Below, in pieces: positions 25,363 to 36,800 of a stretch of 64,000 bases of DNA (within the stretch, counting starts at the first letter, position 1; every line of letters starts with the position of its first letter). Made by a program: the position numbers and the translations under genes. The stretch lies in the NCBI GenBank assembly GCA_963930655.1, contig OZ005605.1:26605501-26669500 (forward strand), written 5' to 3'. The notes beneath the pieces are model-generated. The model was not told where the DNA came from. It saw nothing but the letters and a program-made list of their open reading frames with translations, and did no database searches. This DNA is from Myrica gale (lineage: Eukaryota; Streptophyta; Magnoliopsida; Fagales; Myricaceae).

Positions 25363-26070
25363 GGCTGCTTTTGTTTCGACTGAATATGTTTTCATGCAGA
25401 ATATTTTTAAAAGCATATGTGTTTTGTAGGGGCTGAAAAAAAAAGTCAAAGAAAAATGGGATAAACAGTTAAAAGAAAATAACATCTATAAGGCTGAAAA
25501 CAACTTACCCTTTGAAGAAGCGTAAGTTATTTTCCAGATGACTATATTTTACCTTATCTATTATTTTTTCTCATCTATATTTTCTCTACTAACAAAATAA
25601 ATTTAAATTATTTTCCAGGTGACTATTTTTTATCTATTATATCACAAAATATGCTATCTACTATTTTTTCTCTAACAAAAATACTTAAATTATTTTTCAG
25701 TTAACTATTTTTTCTCTATTCTCTACCAAAATGCTGAATATTAATTTATCGTTATGAAAGTGGCTAGTTTTGGGAATTTTACGCTGACTGACAAATTTGT
25801 AATAATACACAACTTTCCCGATTGGAGCCTTTGATAATTCAAATAGATAATTAAAGGAAGTATCTGTCTAGATCCTTCTAATATGATTGTTATTCTGAAT
25901 CTAGAGGTACATCAAACTAAACAAGCTCACAAAATATTATTTAAATTTTCATATGAACCAAACACTATTATGTCTATTTTCAAAGAATTAGCCAAACACT
26001 AAAACTTGTTTTGTTTTCAGCTGCAAATATTTTCTTATTTTCCTCCTTTTACGCCGAAACAAACACAACC
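25363..26070. mobile_element. MITE, PIF/Harbinger (Tourist-like), with TTA target duplication
   Basis: The 708-bp element starts GGCTGCTTTTGTTTCG and ends CGAAACAAACACAACC, imperfect terminal inverted repeats. It is flanked by TTA on both sides (25360-25362 and 26071-26073), the 3-bp duplication used by PIF/Harbinger transposases. The interior is AT-rich with internal direct repeats of an ATTATTTTYCAGxTGACTATTTT type (25527, 25609, 25690) and has no transposase frame. Confidence 0.75.
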
Positions 26071-26314
26071 TTAGAAATATAACTATTTAACATCGCAGAC
26101 ACTCTGTCTCGATGATTATGCAACTATCTCTGTATATATAACTCCTAACACTCCAAAAAAAGTAGGGCAGTTTCTTACCCTTTCTCAACTGCCAAACTGG
26201 GTCTGAAATTTAAGAAATTTTATGGAGAAAGACATTTGAGTAAATAGTTGAATGAATCCCCGAGTCGATCGAATAAAAAGGAAGAACAAATGTGGGTCGT
26301 TAAAAAAGGCTTAG

Positions 26315-26352
26315 TGGGCCGAATTCGTAATCGGAAAGAAGGTATATGGGCC
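26315..26352 (+). promoter_or_regulatory. Paired TGGGCC elements upstream of CYP18-2
   Basis: TGGGCC occurs at 26315-26320 and 26347-26352, about 250-290 bp upstream of the cyclophilin ATG. Paired site II-type elements fit the constitutive expression expected of a spliceosomal cyclophilin; function is inferred. Confidence 0.5.
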
Positions 26353-26600
26353 ATTTTAAGCTGACATCGCATCAAATCAGTTTAGCAGGTACAAGATCTG
26401 CCACAAACGGAGCCCACTTAACCCAACTTTCACTGTAATGTTAGGCTTGTTTTTTTGTCCCCCCACCTTGGTTCCTAAGGTGAGGCTCTGCGATTCACAT
26501 CTTTGCCTGTGTGATTCTCTCGCCTGAAACGGAGTTAAGCGCTTCCAATTCAGTCTTTTATTTCTCTGGCTCGCTCACGCTCTCTCTTCCTCTCGCTAAG

Positions 26601-29211
26601 ATGTGGGCCAGCGCAGAAGGAGGGCCTCCTGAGGTTACGCTCGAGACGTCAATGGGTCCTTTCACCGTTGAGGTACTTTGTTGTGTTCTTTTTGGTTTCT
26701 TGGAAAACGGTAGAAAACAAAATTCTTCTCCTTTTTTCCGTGTAAAAGATATTTTCTTGCTCTATTTTGGTTGGCGAAGTTTGAATGTCGACTAAACAGT
26801 CATACCATGATGAATAACCTTTTACTCCCATGTTATTTTTCCTTTTCACACTGCTTTGTTCTTTTTTTTTTTTTATTTAAACTGGAAATCACAGCTATAC
26901 TACAAGCACGCACCCAGAACTTGCAGGAACTTCCTTGAACTCTCTCGCAGAAACTACTACGACAACGTTAAATTCCACAGAATCATCAAGGTCTGTCTTT
27001 GTCTGTTTCTCATGTTATCTTATCTTTGTATTTGGGTGTGAGAGGAGTTTATAGTTTACATGGATATCGGGTTGATTTTTGGAGTAGGATTTTATGGTGC
27101 AAGGTGGGGATCCCACAGGGACGGGAAGGGGTGGAGAATCCATATATGGGTATGTATTTAACTTTACTTTTATACTTTTGTCTCGTCATGAATAACACGT
27201 TTATATTGCATGCTTGTCAAGTAGCTTCTAGAATCAATTGCGTAGCTTTTACATACCATAGTTGCGTTCCCTGTTTGCTCTCGTCTTAGAATATTGATCG
27301 TTGTGGCCTTGGCTTGATTCAGAGAACTTTTTTGTACTTTGATTTGTGAGGGATTCCTTGACTTGTTTTATGATGCACTGCAGTTCAAAGTTCGAGGATG
27401 AGATTAAGCCTGAGTTGAAGCACACTGGGGCTGGTATTTTGTCCATGGCAAACGCAGGTCCGAATACAAATGGAAGTCAGTTCTTCATCACCCTAGCGCC
27501 ATGTCCATCACTTGATGGTAATGCATGATCCTACTGAGTAGATCCTTTCAGTTGTCTAGAATTGATGTTACAATTTGAATTAGTCCATTCTCTTTGAGGA
27601 TTTCTCAAGCTTGTGGGTATTTCATATGGTAGTGCATTACTTTTATGGTTAACTTGCATTATGATGATGTGTAGCATCCTTAGGTGATAATAAAGAGTGG
27701 TTTGAAGCTTTGTGAATCCACTGAATCAAGAGGACTAAGTGGTTCACCTGCTTTGAGAAGTCATGTCTCTTCGGCATTGCAGATTGAGTGGACAGAGTTA
27801 TTTATTTTTCCAAAATTCATTGTATAATTTAGAAGTTACAAACATTGTGCTCAGTTGTTCAAGGAGATGTCAAACTCCTATTGACAACAGCTCACTTTTT
27901 AGCAAATTTTCTTCCTAAAGTGATTTCGAAGCTGCTGAGATGTTTGTAGTGAGAAAAGGGAAAGGTGCAAAACTCCTTGACCCTGGAAGTTGTTTTTATT
28001 TTCTCTCCCCTTGAAGGTCCAAACCACTATTCGGTCATAAATGGACAACTTAAGGACAGCATATCATCTTTTGAGCAGTTAATTTCTTACATTTATTGTC
28101 TGTTTTCTGTGCTGTGTTGGATTGCCTCAAACTATATTTTAATTGAGTGTTCCATTTAGAAAATTAAGCAGGGTTATGCTTTGCTTTGTCCATCAGAATG
28201 TTTTTCTTTTCATGTGGTACTAATGCTGGGCTGATGCTTCTGATATTGTCCAGGAAAACATACAATATTTGGGAGAGTTTGTGCGGGAATGGAGATAATC
28301 AAAAGACTTGGTAGTGTCCAAACTGATAATAATGACAGGTATGTCTTTCCTTGGACATGTTAAGGGCCTTGTTTTGGAAAGCATGGGCTACTTAAGCCTG
28401 TTACGTTCTCGTGTCTATATGGATTTGAATATTTTTGTGGGCTAACTGGTAGAGAACAAAACTGGGGTGTTGAAATCATGTCAGGATGTTAATGTTCTAA
28501 AACTCAATAAGTTACTGGAAGAAATGTGGCCGATCTTCCCCTTCTTCTATTGGTCTTCTGGAAAATCACCTCACCTAATAATCTGCTGTCCAAGAACACA
28601 TAACTAGGCCTTACTTGAAAAGACAGACGAGAAAAGAGGTAATTGTTGGAGGGAAGATAGGTCAGCGTTCTGGCTGACCTATTTGATTGTTTGGTTCCAA
28701 AGTTAAGTAAACTTCAAGTGATGAGCAAAATTGATTCTGATTAGAGAAAGAGCTGTAGGCAAGACCCTTCATACTTCAGCTTCCCACTATGCCTATGAAA
28801 TCTAAAAAAGAAGATCCCTCTGTACTGCATAGACCTACCATACAATCGCAAAAGTTATTAAAGACATGGACTTAATGCAATGTAGAGGGAGCTCGACAAT
28901 GGTATGGCAGTTCCACTCTCACTTTAAGGTTAATGTTATCAATAATAAATTATTAATTAACTATTTATTCTGAGCACAATGCTTCTGATAACTTTGAATG
29001 TCAGAGTGAGAGAGATAATTAGTAGATGTATTCTGCATCATAGTTGCCATCCAAATATGCCTTGTTGTAACTCTTTCTCTGGCGATTTGACTCTTCTGCA
29101 CAGTTTTACGGACTTCACTTTGTTTGAATCTCCATAGTTACATACTCTTTTCTGTCTTTTTACAGGCCCATACACGATGTGAAGATACTACGGACATCAG
29201 TTAAGGATTAA
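26601..29211 (+). CDS. CYP18-2: Peptidyl-prolyl cis-trans isomerase CYP18-2 (PPIL1 type)
   Basis: Six exons join in frame: 26601-26672, 26895-26990, 27088-27149, 27384-27517, 28254-28338 and 29166-29211, giving 164 residues, the same length as Arabidopsis CYP18-2 as I recall it. It is a single-domain cyclophilin without targeting signal, orthologous to human PPIL1, which works in the spliceosome with SKIP. Core motifs are [69 protein letters not shown] and [20 protein letters not shown]. The catalytic Arg (FHRI), the Phe/Met/Gln of DFMVQGGD and the FF of SQFFIT are present. The drug-binding Trp of cyclophilin A is replaced by Ser (CPSLDGKH), which, from memory, is usual in plant PPIL1 proteins. 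Confidence 0.95.
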
Positions 29212-30848
29212 ACATTGATGAGCTATTACTGAAGCTACTGTTACTGATTTGAATATGGTCAAGACGAGGGCGCAAGAAGCCTTTGAATATCTTGTATCAC
29301 TCGGAACTGTGGTAAACATTGTGCACTATAAAGGCTCGTAGAACAGAAAGGCAGTTTTTTTTTTGTAAGGAAACAAAGAGGGAAATCATCTGTCCGGATT
29401 GGAGTTCATTTTCAGTTTTAAATTTGCTTTAGGCCCGGAGTTTTGACCCTGTTGTTTACTTAGATGACTTGGTCTCCTTAGCGTAACTTACATATATCAT
29501 TTAGGCGAAGTGTCAAGCTTATCCTTTCAATTTCTATGCCTTATTCGCCCCCATTGAGAATTTTTAGATGAGCAATCGGTAACATGCCATGCTTAATGTT
29601 TTGCCCGGGCTAGCTGGAATTTTGCAAAGGGTGACTTTATTTATGTGCTTGTAACAATATGCCCGGGGGACTTATTAGCTGCAAAACTTCAGTGTTCTTT
29701 AGACACTTCCTCCGGCTTCCAATTTCCAGCATTAATTCCGTAACCACTTGGACGACACTAGCAATTGCATAACGAGAGCAAAAACTACTCTCTTCCTCCC
29801 AAGTACCGAATGTTGTGGTAAAGGTTGTTCTCTCTTTCGGTGATAATGGAATGTCATAAAAGCTAGCAAGAAACCCAAATACAAGAAACTGGATTCAATA
29901 GGTACAATATCAGCAGGGGGGAGCCCTAAGGACTACATACTGTTCTACATGGAGGAGCAAGCAAATCAGCACACGAAGCCTACTGCTGTAGTAGAACCAA
30001 CCCATGACCGTCCATCATCCAACATCTTGAACATCGACAGCTAATCCAGGGTTTCCCAAGAAAAAATCATCAGCGCTTAGTTTATACGAGCCGTGTCAAA
30101 GGTTTGGGTTATTTGCCTAGACAAAGTCGTAGGTCTGGTCTAGGAGAAAAAGCACTTGACAGCCCCAAAATTGGTCTACAGAAGCACAATTGGCACATCA
30201 TGTGATCGAACACAAATTTTGTAGCGAAGTTAAAAATCCTTCGTAGGTCGAATTCCGGGAGTCATCACTACAACACGTTTACAAGTTCGGACAAATTTGG
30301 CGGTCTGGATTTGGCATCTCATTTATCCTGCTTTTCTTTTTTGCTTTTTGTTTTTTCTCTCCCTCTTATGTACATTGCTATTTGCATGCAACGAATTGAA
30401 CTACCTTATTTTCAAATCTTGAAGCTGAATTCGATCATGTCGAATAATAATCCAATGAACAACAAGCCATGCCAAAGAGACAAAAACCTTCCCTATAATT
30501 TACAAGCCACTGAATAATTCCTCCAGTTTAGGTTCAAAGATGCAATATGGCTAGATAAAAGTAGCAGCTAACAGCATCATCACCTCTATCCTCTCCTCTA
30601 TCAATTTCTTGCACAGAAAAAGGTTTTAAAAAAAAAATCAAAATTACTGGCTGCTGCCAGCGTGCCTTCCCGAAAAAATGCGATCCTATGTGAGGTTGCC
30701 CCCTGGGTTGCCGCCGCAGTAACTTACAGCCTCAGTTTCAGCAGAAGTGGCCAACTATAAATATGCACCACAGAGTTTAACCCCTACAGAGCATAACAGT
30801 TCCGAACAGCAAATGCCTTGGATATGCACCCGTCAGAGAAATTCAAGC
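29212..30848. other. Convergent intergenic region between CYP18-2 and SPY
   Basis: This contains the CYP18-2 3' untranslated region and, from about 30600, the SPY 3' untranslated region. In between I see no recognised gene or repeat. The frame at 30311-30517 has a hydrophobic start but no family resemblance. Confidence 0.45.
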
Positions 30849-33800
30849 TCAGCTCAGCTTGCCTGACTTAACATTTTGATTCAACTGTCCCCCATTTTCT
30901 TCACAAGCGGACACATTCGGCATAGATGGTGGCAGTGGACCAAATCCATTTACCTTGATAGATCCAGGAGGGCGCTCTCTTGAACTAGTATTCTCTGTTG
31001 GTTCTGAGATTTTAGTTGTTGGTTCTTCACTAACCACCGGCGGTTCTAGCATTTTCATGTGCCTCAAAGAAGGCACATCGCCTTCACAGTACCTGTGCCA
31101 CATGTTTCGGTATGTTGACTCAAGACCACGCATAAAGTTTGTTCCATCACAGACGGGGGACTTGGACATAAGGTCACGGAGAGACATCCTCAAATTCGAG
31201 AGCGCTGGAATGTCAGAGGCCAACTTCAGGGCCAATTGGACATATTCGTCTTCATTCTTGGCAACAATATGTGCCAGACCTGCATCACATCAGCAAGAGG
31301 TCCAGAATCCCACATTAATTAATAGTCAGAAAACAAATATACCAAAAGATACTACAAATACAGTATACCACTGCTAGTGTTTCTTTTTCCTTGATAAGCA
31401 TGATAGAAGGGAATCTGGCTGGGGAGGGGGGAGGATCTTAGGCTTGGGGAGGCTACGTAAAGGCTGAAATTGAAGTGCGCAGGCTGCCCATTTTAGTGCT
31501 TTGGGCTCCAACTTGATAACAGAGGTGTAAACCCAGCCATTTGGAGTAGCAAAATATGACCCTTTTATCATTTGCTTTTTGGTTGGTGAGGACTGAGGAG
31601 GTTTGCGGAGGGCCATCAAAACATGACTAACAGAAATGCAGTTCTGTATATCACAGAAATTTTTGACAACCATGCAAATGATACCATATCGACATTAATC
31701 AAAAGGAAGGAAGCTCCTCACCAACTTTGCTGAGAAGACTCACACCGACATTGTGAGCATGCACTGAACCAGCCATACTAACACATGGGACACCCATGTA
31801 AAGTGACTCACACGTTGTGGTGGTTCCAGCATAGGGAAAGGTATCCAAACTACATAAAGAGAACACATGTAAGAATCTCTGAAGTTACCAAGAAAAAAAA
31901 AAGAATCTCTGAAGTTGATGCACAGGAGAAACCACATTATTCCTTAAGATAAACAAACTATTCTGCAACAGCGTTTCGTGATTAGTTCTCTATAAAGCAC
32001 TTGGTAGGTCCTGAAACCCACTTTAATCTCTGCCCCTGTTCTGATGAGAAAATGAAATGCCATTTGAGTTGAGAGTTCAGTTCTGTATGCAAAGACTTGA
32101 TACAGGAACATATAAGCCAGGTGTTCTATGTTATCTATATCATCCACCCATAACAAACCCCCTTTAGTGTTCGAGCACAAGTTTTTTTGTTCGGGCACAA
32201 GTTCTGTTTTAAATGCACAAAAAGGGATGAGTTTGATGAAACGTAACCACATTAGACCAGAGACTCGTAAAACCACCATTGTTATGGCCATATCGTGGTG
32301 TAAGAGTGCATCTAGGCATAAGGGGAGTGAGCTCAAAATTCTTGGACACACCACAGTTTGTAATAACAAATTCATTCCCATGCGGTTATTTCACCAACAA
32401 CTTGCCCAAAAGAGTTCCTATTTGAAAGGCCCATTTGAACGCCATTCCTGTCAAATTTTACTAGTTATTGAAAGTAGTCACAATTTGTCAATATAGGCAA
32501 AAACAACGGGCAGAGGTCAGGGTCACGGGTTGAACCCTATATACGTACATGAGTTGTATTTCTACCATAAAAAAGGGCAACAATGGTTAGTAAAGGAAGA
32601 AAGAAAAAATTGGCCCAAGATGTTTAAGATAATAGCACAAACAGAGCGGGAAGTTACTCAGGCAATCCCGACTGGCACTTCAATGACTTGAGTGGCAGCT
32701 AAACCTTTAAAGAATATTTAATGTTGGCATTACAATGGATAACAGAACGTGAAAACTAAACAATCAGCTTTTTCACTGCAGACATACTAGCTTAAGAAAT
32801 ACAAAATGAACTTTACCTAATGTCCATAAGGGAATATGCTTGCATATGGTCGTGGTTAAGAAGAATCAGTGGCAGAAGATCAACACGTAGAGGTTCTAAT
32901 CCCAGTTGCTCCAGTGTTGAAAGAAATCTCTCTCTTACACTATCACAACAAAAAGGTTTACATTTTACCACCAGGCGAGAATTTGGAACAGCACATAGAA
33001 TCCTTGCCCAAACTTGCAGCACCTTAGGAGTAATCTGATGAATAACCAACAAATAGAAAGGAAGACAAGCATAAATGCAAAAGTACTCGGGATACATATA
33101 GTTGGATAAGAAATGTACAGTAATAAGATAATTCAGCTATCTCGATCCAGTCTAACCAATACCTTTGCTAGATTATTAAAGCTACCAAATGTAACAAAGC
33201 CATTTGAAAGAGCAGGAGTTGGGGAGACTGGCCCAGCCTCAGGGGAAGGTGTATAACAAAGGAAGCATTCTGGTAATCGAACTAACTCCTCAACATGCCT
33301 GCCATGGGATAATAGTTCCCTCAAAATAGAAAAAGATAAACAAATACGCCACCAAGATACTATAGCACAACTTATGCAGGGAAAAGTGAAAAAAGTAGAC
33401 CTACTTCTGCTCTGTATCAGGAGGGTCTGCCAGTGAATCAGTGATCCTATAATCAATTGTAGGCAGTCCAGTTGTATTTGGATAGCCAATCCAAGTCACC
33501 TACAAATTCAGCAACAGCAGACTATATAAAGACCAAAATATCAACAACGCATACTATTGTCGCATATGCCAATATGCAACATACCTCATCCAGCTACATA
33601 GATGCAAAACCTGTGAACTTAAATTTGCAGGAGACAACACCACGGGCCATTAATGCTTGCCATTCTCAAAAGAACTAGGATGAACTATCAGATGGCAGAC
33701 AGTATGAAGCACTAATGCCATACGCTATGCACAATTAATCTTGTCTAAGAGAGCAAGTCCCTATGTCTAGAGTTGCATGACATTTTGATCTTGAAGATCA

Positions 33801-36800
33801 TATAAATAAAAAATCAGCTTTTCATAAGACAATAACACTTTCATCCCTCCACACCAGGATTCTTAAAACAGTTCAATCATTTGAGCTCCTAAAATACAAT
33901 AAACAGCATAATGAATATACCAGAAGCTTTTAAAACAGACTAATACGATAAAAAAATCTTCTCAGCAAAAACCCAGGTAAAATTTATAACTGGAAAAAAA
34001 ACCTCTGACATACCTGGACAGGTGCAGGTCGACATGCCATCATTCCCAACTTATTGTTAGCTGTATGACCAGTAAGTTCTACCAAGATGTCAACTTTATC
34101 TTCTCTAACCATGCTTGCCACCTTCTTCTCATCAATCCCATATATATCTCTCCATATCCCACCCTTTTTTACAACTTTCTCCTTAAACCTAATGGTTTTT
34201 GCATCTGCCTGAAACATCGTTTAAAGTCAACTCCAGCCTGAGGAAACTCATGATGCAAAATCCACACAGTTTCGATAAATGTACACACATGCATACCCAT
34301 TAATAGGCCTCTCAACATTTTTCTTGGACAATTTATCCTATTAACATTATGTTACAGCAAAACTATAAATTCTCAATTTAAGCATACACATTAGTTAACT
34401 GACAATCATTGATCCGCTCTTCAATAAACCAAGAAAATGGAGGCTTTCTTCTCTTTTTGGGTGGTGAATTATGGCTGGTAATGCCAGAGGCGTTGGCATA
34501 GCATTCTGATGATGGAGACAGCACCAATGGCAGTGGTAACAACTGCAATAGAGATGGCAGCAGTGCTGCTAACAATAATGTCGATGGTGACAGAAGTGCA
34601 GCTAGGTGTGTATTGATAGTAGTGGTGAGCTTCAAACTGCAGAAAAAATACTGAGAAGCGATGGTAGCCATCTTACAGGTGGCAGCCTCTGGAAGAATGG
34701 AGAACTTTTGAGACAGTCAAATTCCAGGCTAATGGTTGTGGTTTAGGCAATGCTGATCAAATTCTATAATGATATTGGAAAAGTGTTCACAATAATGACG
34801 GCAGAGTTCCTTCTTGAACTACAAATGCAGTGTTTACGTCAATGAATCTATAATTATAATTCCAAAAAGTAACAAAACCTGACATTTTAATACTAGATGA
34901 GGAAAATAATATTAAGATTTTAGGCTCATAATACAGATATCAGCTCTACCATCGCAAAAGGAAATATGTATCAGTAATATATTATCTGTAACACAAAACA
35001 AGCAACCCTTCTGATAAAAAATGAGACAACACATTCTCTATGCAATACATGGCAACTAAATAAGTCAATGTTTCTATGGCCTTCAAAGTGGGAACAGAAA
35101 TGAAAGCAAGAGGGGAGCCTAATTTCAAGTAATCTTGCAAACATATATGGAAAATATAAAGGTGAATGTCACAACAAGAAGATAGCTAAAACTAATGTAA
35201 ATGCCCGAACTTCCTAGGCAACTTGAGCAAGTTATACAAAGCTTTATAGTTTTGTGTTTGAAGAAAGTACCTTCACAACAGCTGAATAAACAACCACCTT
35301 GTAATGTGCATAGTCATGATGGACAAGGGGGGCTTCTATGAAATATGACACAGAATGAGTAAAAAAATCGGGAGATACATATCCAATCACAAGAGGCCGT
35401 TCCAGATCCTTTGGATTCTCCCACGATGAATATTGTGGGTATAACCGCATAAAACGCTTACCCCAGTCCCTGCACGTAGAATTTAAATTTAGATGAAACT
35501 AATGAAAGCTAAAATCTTCTTAAATTTGTTCCATGCTCAAGAACAGACTTATGGGTCAGGCAACCTTATCTCGGCAAACAGAACATAGAAGAGGGACCCA
35601 ATCTATTAGTCCAAGAACATTTAGGCAATGCAGGAACTAAATGCCTTACTATGCTCCTAGGAATAAATCGTTAACCTTATACTAGTTCTCAAACAATGAA
35701 GAACAGATGCATGGCAGTTGATTAGAGACAGCTGACACCTGTGAGCTTCGAAGAGTTTGTCATCATGTCCTTCGTTTATGTAGTTCATGGCGAGCAATCG
35801 ATTCTGCAAAAAGGAGTCAACCGAACACAGATAAGAACATTGTTGCACATGGTGGGCCCAACAGCTACTCAGGAATTGAAAAAAAAACCAGCACGCATCT
35901 AACAAAGAATCAACACACAGGCATCTGATCCCCCAAGCAAAATTATCTTTGACTAAAATATGTAAAGATGGAAGAAACATTCAATGAATTTTCTGGGAAT
36001 CAGGAAAAACTAATTACCATAACATGACCAGAAACATTTAAACACACGAGTTCTTTGAATCTACTAATGCCAAAATAAAGATGTCAGTTATCAACTAAAG
36101 CACAGAACACAAGTATGAGACAGTAATTCCAATAAATAAAGGAGCAGCACTGTCATAGGTAGCTGAGCCTAGTACAAACACTTCACACCTATTGTAGTTG
36201 CACATATATACACATCATGCACTTTTTCCCACAACAAATGCATTAACATTGCCATCCTTGAAGGAAAAATTGATGTTGTAAGAATTATCTGCCCAATAGG
36301 TATTGCTAGAAATTCTTCTAAGCTCAAAATCCCAATTGTTCATTCGTGATTTAGTTGCTGCTGGCCTCTTGAAGCTGAATTTCTTGCTCAGGCCTATAGC
36401 TACTGGAAACGAGCTGACGAGATTGATGACAGGATAACACCTTGGCTCAAATCAGCATGCTCTTGGTGCAAAACCTTTCAAAAGTAATCATCTATCCCAT
36501 TATCCAAATCAAGCCCCATTGAATAATGATCTATTTGAAAGATAAGACATCAAGCCCTAGTCCAGATATCAAGGCATTACCTAAAAGATATTTAGAGATC
36601 AAATCACTCCAAACTACACTATTTATGTGGTGAAGAAGTTTAAATTCATACAATCACAGTTACAGACAACACTCAACAAGCACCAATCACACCCAGGAAT
36701 TCATTTGCATGAGTGGTCATACCTGGCCTGCATTTCGAGAGTCGGGATCTATCTTAAGGCATTGCTCATACGCATCAATAGCTAGAGATATATTTCCAGC

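Noticed and set aside
30955..31377. Plus-strand open frame of 140 codons
   Set aside because: It is antisense to the last SPY exon, which is conserved in the other direction.
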